Positions 1 through 7,354 of a DNA stretch of 64,000 bases are shown here, piece after piece. The DNA lies in NCBI RefSeq assembly GCF_001941965.1, contig NZ_MKZO01000006.1, positions 99,001 to 163,000 of the forward strand, given 5' to 3'. Positions within the stretch are counted from its first letter, which is position 1. Every line of letters starts with the position of its first letter. Both the position numbers and the translations under genes were made by a program. This stretch comes from Pseudomonas putida. Lineage in GTDB: Bacteria; Pseudomonadota; Gammaproteobacteria; Pseudomonadales; Pseudomonadaceae. Below the pieces are notes generated by a model that was given only the letters and a program-made list of their open reading frames with translations, did no database searches and was not told the DNA's origin.

Positions 1-2
1 CC

Positions 3-251
3 GGGGTCGGCATGGTTCGCGAGCGTTACATGGCGCAGGTGAGCACACCCTGGACCTCATCCTTCGGCACCTTGCTGAGCCTGAAGATCCTCGTCGCGAT
101 CAGCGTGCTCGGGCATTTCCTCACGGCGCTCTGGATGTTCCGCAGCGGCCGCATGACGGCGAACGCGGTGCGCTTTATCCATGCCAGCGTCTTTACTCAT
201 CTGTTGCTGATCGTGCTGCTGGCCAAGGGCATGTTTTATCTGAGCTGGTAA
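3..251 (+). CDS. C-terminal part of a small membrane protein (5' end outside window)
   Basis: The reading frame is open to the left edge of the window, so the ATG at 12 is probably internal and the gene begins upstream. The visible 80 or so residues contain two hydrophobic stretches, one around LKILVAISVLGHFLTALW and one around HLLLIVLLAKGMF, separated by a short basic loop, so this is an integral membrane protein. It ends 13 bases before nnrS and is probably cotranscribed with it. NnrS neighbours are often small membrane proteins of nitrosative or respiratory stress operons, but I do not recognise the family with certainty and assign no function. Confidence 0.55.
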   Translation, partial: GVGMVRERYMAQVSTPWTSSFGTLLSLKILVAISVLGHFLTALWMFRSGRMTANAVRFIHASVFTHLLLIVLLAKGMFYLSW

Positions 252-264
252 GGAGTAGGCCACG

Positions 265-1452
265 ATGCAAGTGATCGACCGCAAGAAGGCCCTGGCGACA
301 CCGCCGTGGCTGCGTCTGGCGTTTCGTCCGTTCTTTCTTGGTGGCAGCCTGCTGGCGCTGATCGTGGTGCCGATGTGGCTGCTTGCGCTGGGCGGCAAGT
401 TCGACTGGAGCCCGGCTGGCGGCTGGTTGGCGTGGCATCGGCATGAGTTGCTGTTCGGCTTCGGCCTGGCCATCGTTGCCGGCTTCCTGTTGACCGCCGT
501 GCAGACCTGGACCGGACAACCGGGGCTGACCGGCAAGCCGCTGGCGGCGCTGGCGTTGCTCTGGCTGGCGGGGCGGCTTGCCTGGCTGGCGGCAGCGCCC
601 TGGCCGATGCTGATCGTGCTGGAACTGGGTTTTCCGCTGCTGCTGGCGTGGCTGATGGGGCGAACCCTGTGGAAGGTCCGTCAGCAGCGCAATTATCCGC
701 TGGTGGGGTTGTTGCTGTTGCTGACGCTGGTGGACGCCATCGCCATGGCCGGACTGGTCGCCGGCAACGACGGCTGGCAACGCCAGGGCGTGCTCGGCGG
801 GCTGTGGCTGGTAGCGGCGATGATGGGCTTGATCGGCGGCCGGGTGATTCCGTTCTTTACCCAGCGCGGGCTGGGGCGCAAGGACATGGTGGCGCCCTGG
901 GCATGGCTGGACTGGGCGCTGCTCGGTGGTTCGGCGCTGGTTGCGCTGCTGTACGCAGCCGGACCGGCGTTGCTGCCCAATGTGTTGATCGGGATGTTGT
1001 TCGCGGTACTGGCCGTGGGTCACCTGGTTCGCCTGGCTCGCTGGCACGACAGCGGCCTGTGGCGCGTGCCGCTGCTCTGGTCGCTGCACCTGGCCTACGG
1101 CTGGCTGGTGCTGGCGTGCGCAGGTATGGCGCTGTGGCATTTCGGCGTGGCGCTGAATCCGAGCCTGGCGGTGCATTGCCTGACCATCGGCGCCATGGCC
1201 GGGCTGATCCTGGCGATGATTGCCCGGGTCAGTCTTGGGCATACGGGGCGGCCGTTGCAGCCGCCGAAGGGGATGGCGCTGGGCTTTATATTGCTGAATC
1301 TTGCCGGGCTCAGCCGGATCCTGTTGGTGCAGGTGAATCTCCACGCTGGCCTGGGCGTGGCGACGCTGTGCTGGGTGCTGGCCTTTGGGTTGTTTGTCTG
1401 GGGCTATGCGCCAATGCTGCTGAAGGCGAGGGTGGACGGGCATCCGGGCTAG
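265..1452 (+). CDS. nnrS: NnrS family haem/copper membrane protein
   Basis: This 395-residue protein is almost entirely hydrophobic, with about twelve predicted membrane segments. It carries the NnrS family layout: an N-terminal LAFRPFFLGG segment, WHRHELLFGF, and a C-terminal HCLTIGAMAGLILAMIARVSLGHTGR block whose histidines fit the proposed haem/copper ligands. In other proteobacteria NnrS lies in NO-responsive regulons and protects against nitrosative stress; its precise biochemistry is not settled. The start follows a GGAG ribosome site at 251-254. It closely follows another membrane-protein gene, suggesting one operon whose promoter lies left of the window. Confidence 0.85.
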   Translation: MQVIDRKKALATPPWLRLAFRPFFLGGSLLALIVVPMWLLALGGKFDWSPAGGWLAWHRHELLFGFGLAIVAGFLLTAVQTWTGQPGLTGKPLAALALLWLAGRLAWLAAAPWPMLIVLELGFPLLLAWLMGRTLWKVRQQRNYPLVGLLLLLTLVDAIAMAGLVAGNDGWQRQGVLGGLWLVAAMMGLIGGRVIPFFTQRGLGRKDMVAPWAWLDWALLGGSALVALLYAAGPALLPNVLIGMLFAVLAVGHLVRLARWHDSGLWRVPLLWSLHLAYGWLVLACAGMALWHFGVALNPSLAVHCLTIGAMAGLILAMIARVSLGHTGRPLQPPKGMALGFILLNLAGLSRILLVQVNLHAGLGVATLCWVLAFGLFVWGYAPMLLKARVDGHPG

Positions 1453-1496
1453 CTGGATCGACAACAGGCACTTGCATCCCTGCCAATCTCGAAATA

Positions 1497-1512
1497 CTGT
1501 ATGGATATTCAG
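1497..1512 (+). promoter_or_regulatory. LexA (SOS) box
   Basis: CTGTATGGATATTCAG matches the gammaproteobacterial LexA pattern CTG-N10-CAG with an AT-rich core. The dyad extends outward to AATACTG/CAGTATT, giving perfect 7-base arms. It ends 20 bases before the radical SAM gene start at 1533, where LexA would block transcription initiation. This points to DNA-damage induction of the two genes that follow. Confidence 0.8.
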
Positions 1513-1532
1513 TATTCCGGGAAAGGCTCCCC

Positions 1533-2753
1533 ATGCAACTCATCGCCAAGCTCGGCATCCTCGCCGATGCCGCCAAGTACGACGCCTCGTGCGCCAGCAG
1601 TGGCGCCCCCAAGCGTAGCTCCAAGGGCAGCGACGGGCTTGGTGCGACCAATGGCATGGGCATCTGCCACAGCTACACCCCCGACGGGCGCTGCGTCTCG
1701 CTGCTCAAGGTGCTGCTGACCAACTTCTGCCTGTACGACTGCCAGTACTGCGTCAATCGCCGCTCCAGCAATGTGCCGCGGGCGCGCTTCACGCCGGAAG
1801 AGGTGGTGCGCCTGACCCTGGATTTCTACCGGCGCAACTGCATCAGCGGGCTGTTCCTCAGTTCGGGGATCATCCGCTCGGCGGACTACACCATGGAGCA
1901 ACTGGTCCGTGTGGCCCGGCTGCTGCGCGAGGAGCATGGCTTCCGCGGCTATATCCACCTCAAGACCATTCCCGACGCCGATCCGCTGCTGATCGAGGAA
2001 GCCGGGCGCCTGGCCGACCGTCTCAGCGTCAATATCGAATTGCCCAGCGACGCCAGCCTCAAGCGCCTGGCCCCGGAAAAGCAGGTGGCGACCATCCGCC
2101 AGGCCATGGGCACCATCCACCGCGGCCAGCAGGCGGTGGCCGGCGAGACACGGGCGCCGCGTTTCACCCCGGCCGGGCAGAGCACGCAGATGATCGTCGG
2201 TGCCGACACCTCGGACGACCGCACCATCCTGCGCAATGCCGAGTCGCTGTATCAGGGCTATGGCCTCAAGCGCGTGTACTACTCGGCCTTCAGCCCGATC
2301 CCCGACAGCCCGAACAGCGTGCCCCTGGCCGCGCCGCCGTTGTTGCGCGAGCACCGCCTGTACCAGGCCGACTTCCTGATGCGCGGCTACGGCTACAAGG
2401 CCGGTGAGCTGCTCAACACGTCGAGCAACCTGGACCTGGACATCGACCCCAAGCTGGCCTGGGCGCTGTCCAACCGTGAGGTGTTCCCGGTGGATATCAA
2501 TCGTGCCGAACCGGCCTTGCTCGCGCGAATTCCAGGCATCGGCCTGCGCAGCGTGCAACGCCTGGTGGCGCTGCGGCGCGAGCGGCGGGTGCGCTACGAC
2601 GACCTGATCCATCTGCGCTGCGTGCTGGACAAGGCCCGGCCGTTCATCGTCACCAGCGATTATCGCCCGGCCCTGGCCGATACCCGCAGCGGGCTGTTGC
2701 GGGCGCGCCTGCGTGACCCGGTGGCGCCGGTGCAGATGGGGTTGTGGGGATGA
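1533..2753 (+). CDS. Putative DNA modification/repair radical SAM protein
   Basis: The 406-residue product has a CX3CX2C radical SAM cluster motif (C66, C70, C73 in CLYDCQYC), a TIM-barrel core, and a C-terminal helix-hairpin-helix (INRAEPALLARIPGIGLRSVQRL), which suggests DNA binding. This is the arrangement of the TIGR03916 putative DNA modification/repair family. The reading frame is open far upstream through nnrS, but ATG 1533 is preferred because it follows an AAAGG site and the LexA box at 1497. The stop overlaps the next start as ATGA. The family is normally paired with a TIGR03915 protein, as here. The actual substrate lesion is not known. Confidence 0.85.
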   Translation: MQLIAKLGILADAAKYDASCASSGAPKRSSKGSDGLGATNGMGICHSYTPDGRCVSLLKVLLTNFCLYDCQYCVNRRSSNVPRARFTPEEVVRLTLDFYRRNCISGLFLSSGIIRSADYTMEQLVRVARLLREEHGFRGYIHLKTIPDADPLLIEEAGRLADRLSVNIELPSDASLKRLAPEKQVATIRQAMGTIHRGQQAVAGETRAPRFTPAGQSTQMIVGADTSDDRTILRNAESLYQGYGLKRVYYSAFSPIPDSPNSVPLAAPPLLREHRLYQADFLMRGYGYKAGELLNTSSNLDLDIDPKLAWALSNREVFPVDINRAEPALLARIPGIGLRSVQRLVALRRERRVRYDDLIHLRCVLDKARPFIVTSDYRPALADTRSGLLRARLRDPVAPVQMGLWG

Positions 2754-3586
2754 TCGCCCTCGACTGCGACGACCGCTTCGCCACCTGGCGCGACCAGGCG
2801 CGGGTGTTGCTGGGCCATGGCATCGACCCGGCGGAGGTGAATTGGGGGCAGGGGCCGATCCAGGACCTGCTGGCCGTCCCCGAGGGCCTGCCGAGTGGCC
2901 CGGGACCGTTCCGGGCGCGGGTGCCGGCAGAGCTGCTGGCACAGTTGCAACTGGCTGCCCGCTACCGTGGCGAGCAGCGCTGGAACCTGCTCTATGAAGT
3001 GCTCTGGCGAGTGGCCCATGGCGACCGCACGGCAATGCTTGCGGGTGATCGGCTGGGCAGCGAACTGCAACGGCGGATCAAGCAGGTCACCCGTGAGGCG
3101 CACCACCTGCATGCCTTCGTGCGTTTCGTGCCGTTGCCGGCAGCGGTGGCGCAGAGCCTGCAACTGGACCTGGTGGCGTTCCACGAGCCGGCCCACGACA
3201 TTCTCGAAAGCGCCAGCGGGCACTTTGCCGAGCGTTTGGGCAAGCAGCGCTGGTTGATTGCTACTTCGCGGGATGGCATTCGCTACGACGGCAAGGATTT
3301 CGATTACCGCCGCCAGTGTCCGCCTGAATGGCGGCAGTGGGCCGAGCAGGCCGATGACCCGGATGCGGACCTGTGGCTGACCTATTACCGCCATACGTTC
3401 AACCCGGCGCGGGTCAATCCCGATGCCTTGCGCATGCATATGCCGGGGCGCTTCTGGCGGCATCTGCCGGAAGGGCCGTTGATCCCCCGGCTGGTGGGGC
3501 TGGCACGGCAGGGCAAGCAGCGCGACGGGCAGGCCCAGGAAGTGGCGGAGCGGGGTGGGAAAAGGATTTCGGTGGTGACCCGTTAG
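2750..3586 (+). CDS. TIGR03915/DUF4130 family DNA-repair partner protein, without a UdgX domain
   Basis: This 278-residue protein is translationally coupled to the radical SAM gene (ATGA overlap at 2750). It has the DUF4130 layout: an N-terminal WRDQARVLL segment, an ARYRGEQRWNLLYEVLWRVAHGD block, KQVTREAHHLHAFVRF, and the C-terminal WLTYYRHTFNPARVNPDALRMHMPGRFWRHLPE. In many bacteria the same domain is fused to a C-terminal UdgX uracil-DNA-binding domain of about 200 residues. Here the protein stops soon after the DUF4130 part with a basic tail, and no UdgX motif is visible downstream. Joint SOS control with the radical SAM enzyme is inferred. Confidence 0.8.
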   Translation: MIALDCDDRFATWRDQARVLLGHGIDPAEVNWGQGPIQDLLAVPEGLPSGPGPFRARVPAELLAQLQLAARYRGEQRWNLLYEVLWRVAHGDRTAMLAGDRLGSELQRRIKQVTREAHHLHAFVRFVPLPAAVAQSLQLDLVAFHEPAHDILESASGHFAERLGKQRWLIATSRDGIRYDGKDFDYRRQCPPEWRQWAEQADDPDADLWLTYYRHTFNPARVNPDALRMHMPGRFWRHLPEGPLIPRLVGLARQGKQRDGQAQEVAERGGKRISVVTR

Positions 3587-3603
3587 TGGGATGTCGTTGC
3601 TGA

Positions 3604-3689
3604 GGGCCTCATCGCTGGCAAGCCAGCTCCCACAGGGTTCTGCAGCGCCGCGGACACTGTGGGAGCTGGCTTGCCAGCGATGAGGTCCT
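3604..3689. repeat. REP pair (BIME), spacer type 1
   Basis: Two REP palindromes in inverted orientation share the core GCTGGCAAGCCAGC and the CTCCCACAGGG flank. They are separated by a spacer containing CGCCGCGGACACTG. The element lies between the TIGR03915 gene and the WYL regulator. Its inner spacer is nearly the same as that of the element at 61780-61863. Confidence 0.9.
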
Positions 3690-3739
3690 GAAGGACAACA
3701 GAAAGGCTCTTGATTCAACACGGACATGAGGGACCTCAA

Positions 3740-4441
3740 ATGCACAAAGCCGACCGCCTGTTCCAGCTGGTGAACCTGATCCGCGTGCACCAGCCGATCA
3801 CTGCCGAAACCCTGGCCGAACGGATCGGCGTTTCCGTGCGCTCGATCTATCGCTACATCGACGACCTGTCCCTCAGCGGCGTGCCGGTCTATGGCACCAC
3901 CGGCGTCGGCTACGCCCTCGACGCCGCGTTCGAGATGCCACCACTGCGCCTGAGCCGCATCGAGGTGGATGCCCTGACCCTGGGCATGGAAATGCTCGCC
4001 GGCAGCGCCGACAACGAACTGGCCAGTGCTGCCCGTACCCTGCTGAGCAAGGTCTCGGCCAGCGCGCCGCAACAGGCTGTCGATCCGCAACAGAGCCCGA
4101 TCCGCGCCTTGAACAGCAGCACCGCCACGACCCGCAGCCACCTCAGCGCCCTGCGCCAGGCCATCGAACACAAGCGGGTCGTGCAGATTACCTATACCAG
4201 CCTCGACGGCGCCGTGTCCCGGCGCCTGATCCAGCCCATCGGCCTGTTCTACTGGGGCGGCAAGTGGACCGTCGGCAGTTGGTGCAACACCCGTGCGGCC
4301 TATCGGGATTTTCGCGTCGACCGCATTGCCTCCGTCTTCACCAGCGAAGAACCCTGGCGCGACAGCCCGCAGATCGTCTTGCGCACCTACATGCGCCATC
4401 AATCCAGCGCCGGACGTACTGACAGCACGCTGTCAGGATGA
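3740..4441 (+). CDS. YafY-type HTH/WYL-domain transcriptional regulator
   Basis: The 233-residue protein has an N-terminal HTH_11-type winged helix (KADRLFQLVNLIRVHQPITAETLAERIGV..) and a C-terminal WYL domain around residues 125-215, with the RRLIQPIGLFYWGGKWTVGSWC core. WYL domains bind small ligands or nucleic acid. ATG 3740 is chosen over the in-frame codon at 3710 because it starts the conserved HTH and follows a GAGGGA site at 3727. The next gene begins 46 bases downstream in the same direction and is its most likely partner or target. Confidence 0.85.
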   Translation: MHKADRLFQLVNLIRVHQPITAETLAERIGVSVRSIYRYIDDLSLSGVPVYGTTGVGYALDAAFEMPPLRLSRIEVDALTLGMEMLAGSADNELASAARTLLSKVSASAPQQAVDPQQSPIRALNSSTATTRSHLSALRQAIEHKRVVQITYTSLDGAVSRRLIQPIGLFYWGGKWTVGSWCNTRAAYRDFRVDRIASVFTSEEPWRDSPQIVLRTYMRHQSSAGRTDSTLSG

Positions 4442-4487
4442 CTTGCCGATACTGGGTCTTCCTCAACTCCACGGAAGACTTCCACCC

Positions 4488-4781
4488 ATGTCACACGTAC
4501 TCGAACTCGCGATCTTCACCGTCAAGCCTGAGCACATCGCGCAGATGCCCCAACTGCGCGACGGCCTGCGCGAAACCCTGAAAGCCTTCCCGGGGCTGAT
4601 CGAATACAGCGGTTATTCCCCGATGAATAACGAACGTACTTTCGCCGACCTGGCCAAGTGGCAAAGTTACGAACATGCGGCGGCCGTGGCCAAGGCATTC
4701 AATGAAGGCGACCCATGCTTCGCCGGATATAGGGATGCCATTGAAAGTCTGACTCTGATGAATCATTTCCTGCCGGAATAA
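4488..4781 (+). CDS. Small antibiotic-biosynthesis-monooxygenase (ABM) fold protein
   Basis: The 97-residue protein has the dimeric ferredoxin-like ABM pattern: a first beta strand HVLELAIFTVKPEH, a long helix, the FPGLIEYSGYSP strand, and a central WQSYEHAAAVAKAF helix. ABM-fold proteins act as small cofactor-free oxygenases, isomerases or ligand carriers; no catalytic residue can be assigned here. It follows the YafY/WYL gene by 46 bases, a common pairing in Pseudomonas, and may be expressed under that regulator. ATG 4488 follows an ACGGAAG site. Confidence 0.65.
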   Translation: MSHVLELAIFTVKPEHIAQMPQLRDGLRETLKAFPGLIEYSGYSPMNNERTFADLAKWQSYEHAAAVAKAFNEGDPCFAGYRDAIESLTLMNHFLPE

Positions 4782-4797
4782 CAATCCGCGTTTATAT

Positions 4798-4820
4798 GAA
4801 TGGCGCAGTCTGCGCCATTC
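4798..4820 (+). terminator. Perfect hairpin after the WYL/ABM pair
   Basis: Arms GAATGGCGCA and TGCGCCATTC pair perfectly over 10 bases around a 3-base loop, 17 bases after the ABM gene stop. There is no T-run on either side, so it may end transcription poorly on its own or may instead protect the 3' end of the message. Confidence 0.5.
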
Positions 4821-4875
4821 CCAACCAGCCGACCAATGGCCCGCAAAGCCGCTGTTAGCAAGGATTCTGGCAGCT

Positions 4876-4896
4876 AGTATCAACAATCCTGATACT
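4876..4896 (+). promoter_or_regulatory. Candidate LysR-type operator (ATC-N9-GAT) before the MFS gene
   Basis: AGTATCA and TGATACT form a perfect 7-base dyad with a 7-base spacer. Inside it is ATC-N9-GAT, a LysR-type box. It is about 100 bases upstream of the MFS gene at 4999, the first gene of a cluster that encodes a LysR regulator at 6365. The assignment to that regulator is inferred. Confidence 0.45.
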
Positions 4897-4998
4897 CCAA
4901 TTGCATCTGCTGTTTTCGTGAATATGCAGCCGTACACTCGTTCGTAATCCGGTCACCAACACCGGTCCCCACAACTAAAACAACAGGTGGAGAGACGA

Positions 4999-6348
4999 AT
5001 GAGTCAGGTAGCGTTCGAGGATCTTCCGCTGAGCCGTTTTCATATTCGGACGGTATTCAGCGGAACAGGAGGGCAGTTCAGCGACGGATTCGTGTTGGGC
5101 ATCATCGGCATCGCCGTGAGCATGGCGGCGGGTCCCCTGCAATTGAACGCACTGTGGATGGGATTGCTCGGCGCCGCGTCGCTGGCCGGCCTGTTCCTCG
5201 GCAGCCTGTTCGCCGGTCCCCTGGCCGACAAGTTCGGCCGGCGCACCATCTTTGCCTGGGACATGCTGCTGTTCGCGGTGATCTCCGCATCGCAGTTCTT
5301 CGTTACCTCGCCGGAACAGTTGCTGGCCTTGCGCTTGCTGCTGGGCCTGGTCCTCGGCTTCGACTATGTCGTGTCCAAATCCCTGGTCACCGAGTTCGCC
5401 CCCCGGCGTTATCGCGGGCGTCTGCTCAGCGTGCTGGCGGCGGCCTGGGCGGCGGGTTACGTCGCGGCTTACCTGGTGGGCTTCGCGATTCGCGATATCG
5501 GTCCGGATGCCTGGCGCTTGATGTTGGCCTTGAGTGGCGTGCCGGCCTTGCTGATCCTGCCGCTGCGCATGGGCGTACCGGAGTCGCCGATCTGGCTGAT
5601 GGCCCGTGGTCGCAGTGCCGAAGCCCTGGCGATCATTCATGCCAAGTTCGGTCCCCATGTGACCCTGCCGGCCGCGCCGCCCGCCGCCACGAAGAAGCGC
5701 GGCAGCATCGCCGAGCTGATGAGCAAGCGCTGGCGCCGCAACACCCTGGTCGGGTGCGTGTTCTACACCTGCCAGGTAATCCCATTCTTTGCCCTCGGCA
5801 CCTTCTCGCCACGTGTTCTCGAAGCACTGAACGTGCAGGACAAGTTCGTCGGCGGCCTGGTCTACAACGTGCTGCTGATGCTCGGGGCGCTGCTCGGCCT
5901 GCTGATCATCGACCGGATCTCCCGCCGCGCCTTCCTGGTCGGTACTTTCTATCTCAGCGCCATCGGCCTTGCCGTGCTGGCCTACGCCGGTTTCGGTCCG
6001 CTGGGCACCATCCTCGCCTTCGGCTTCTTCGCCTGTGTCCTGGCGGCGGCGGTGAACCTGGAGTTCGTCTATCCACCGGAGCTGTTCCCGACCCACCTGC
6101 GCGCCTCGGGCATCGGCCTGGCGGTAGCGGCCAGCCGTTTCGGTTCAGCCTTCGCCACCTTCCTCCTGCCGATCGCCGTGCAGCACCTGGGCATCCACAC
6201 CGCCCTGGGCGTGTGCGTCGCGGTGCTGCTGTTCGGCGGGGTGTTCTGCCACCTGTTCGCCCCGGAAACCAGCAAGGAAACCCTGGCCGCCGTCAGCCCG
6301 GAAGGCGAGGGCGAGCCCGCGCCGCTGGCATTCGCCGACACCAAGTAA
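4999..6348 (+). CDS. MFS transporter (sugar/metabolite:H+ symporter type)
   Basis: The 449-residue protein has twelve hydrophobic segments and the MFS signature between TM2 and TM3 (GPLADKFGRRTIF). It also has VPESPIWLMARGR before the central loop and a YPPELFPTHLRASGIGLAVAASR segment, which is typical of the sugar porter-like group. It probably imports an organic acid or amino acid used by the lyase encoded two genes downstream. ATG 4999 is chosen over an in-frame GTG at 4987 because the GTGGAGAG site precedes it at a good distance. The LysR gene follows 16 bases later. Confidence 0.8.
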   Translation: MSQVAFEDLPLSRFHIRTVFSGTGGQFSDGFVLGIIGIAVSMAAGPLQLNALWMGLLGAASLAGLFLGSLFAGPLADKFGRRTIFAWDMLLFAVISASQFFVTSPEQLLALRLLLGLVLGFDYVVSKSLVTEFAPRRYRGRLLSVLAAAWAAGYVAAYLVGFAIRDIGPDAWRLMLALSGVPALLILPLRMGVPESPIWLMARGRSAEALAIIHAKFGPHVTLPAAPPAATKKRGSIAELMSKRWRRNTLVGCVFYTCQVIPFFALGTFSPRVLEALNVQDKFVGGLVYNVLLMLGALLGLLIIDRISRRAFLVGTFYLSAIGLAVLAYAGFGPLGTILAFGFFACVLAAAVNLEFVYPPELFPTHLRASGIGLAVAASRFGSAFATFLLPIAVQHLGIHTALGVCVAVLLFGGVFCHLFAPETSKETLAAVSPEGEGEPAPLAFADTK

Positions 6349-6364
6349 AGAAGAGGACATCCCC

Positions 6365-7354
6365 ATGTCAGCCAGCAAGCTTATCGATATGTACGCGGTG
6401 CAGGTCTTCGTCGCCGTGGCCGAGGAGGGCAGCATGTCGGGGGCGGCCAGCCGCATGGGGATTTCCCAGTCGGGGGTGTCGCAGATGGTCCGGCAACTGG
6501 AGGACGACCTCGGCGTGGTCCTGGTCGATCGCACCACCCGGCCGCTGACCCTGACGCCGTTCGGCCTGGCCCTGCGCAACCGCGGCGCGATCCTCAGCGA
6601 GGAATTGTGCAACCTCAAGGCCCAGGTGCTGGATGCCGGGCGCGGGGTCAAGCCCGACCTGCGCATTGGCCTGGTGGACTCCTTCGCCGCCACCTGCGGT
6701 TCGGCCTTTACCCGGCAGATGCTCGGGCGGGTCACGCAGCTGTCGGTCCGCACCGGCCTCAGCCCGCAACAGGGCGAATCGCTGCTGCGCCGCGACCTCG
6801 ACCTGATCATCACCAGCGACCCGCTGATGGACGCCAACGATGTGGTGCGCTACCGGCTGTTCACCGAGCGCTACTTCGTCATCACCCCGAAGGCGCTCGG
6901 CAAGCCGCTGCACAGCCTCGACGACCTGCGCGCCCTGGCCAATGTCCTGCCGGTGGTGCGTTTCAACCGCCTGTCCCAGGTCGGTCTGCAGATCGAGCGG
7001 CATATGCGCGGGCTAAATGTGCGCATGCCCAACCGCCTGGAGCTGGACAACGCCGACGCCCTGACCGCCATGGTCGCCGACGGCATCGGCTGGGCCGTGA
7101 CCAGCCCCATGTGTTTCCTCCAGGCCTGCACCTGGGTGGAAAACGTCAACGCCCACCTGGTGCCGCCACTGAGCCTGGAGCGCTCGCTGTACCTAGTGGC
7201 CCGTCGCAACGAATACAGCGCCTTCTTCGCCGACGCCTGCGAGACGGCGCGCACCGTCATTCTGGACACCTTCCTGCCGCGGCTGAGCGCCCTGGGCAAG
7301 GGTGTCGAAACCCTGGTAACCATCGATGAGGAAGATTCCCGTGAGTACTTTTGA
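6365..7354 (+). CDS. LysR family regulator of the MFS/lyase cluster
   Basis: This is a 329-residue LysR protein with an N-terminal winged HTH (FVAVAEEGSMSGAASRMGISQSGVSQMVRQLEDDLGVVLVDR) and a substrate-binding domain from about residue 90. It is unusual in that it lies between the transporter and lyase genes and is transcribed with them rather than divergently. Its 3' end overlaps the lyase start by 14 bases, implying translational coupling. Its ligand is probably the substrate or product of the lyase, but nothing in the sequence identifies it. Confidence 0.85.
   Translation: MSASKLIDMYAVQVFVAVAEEGSMSGAASRMGISQSGVSQMVRQLEDDLGVVLVDRTTRPLTLTPFGLALRNRGAILSEELCNLKAQVLDAGRGVKPDLRIGLVDSFAATCGSAFTRQMLGRVTQLSVRTGLSPQQGESLLRRDLDLIITSDPLMDANDVVRYRLFTERYFVITPKALGKPLHSLDDLRALANVLPVVRFNRLSQVGLQIERHMRGLNVRMPNRLELDNADALTAMVADGIGWAVTSPMCFLQACTWVENVNAHLVPPLSLERSLYLVARRNEYSAFFADACETARTVILDTFLPRLSALGKGVETLVTIDEEDSREYF

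Noticed and set aside
12..251. Complete 79-residue gene starting at ATG 12
   Set aside because: The frame is open to the window edge and the ATG lacks a clear ribosome site, so a truncated longer gene is more likely.
2660..4402. 580-codon minus-strand open frame
   Set aside because: It crosses the TIGR03915 gene, a REP element and the WYL gene, so it cannot be a real conserved gene.
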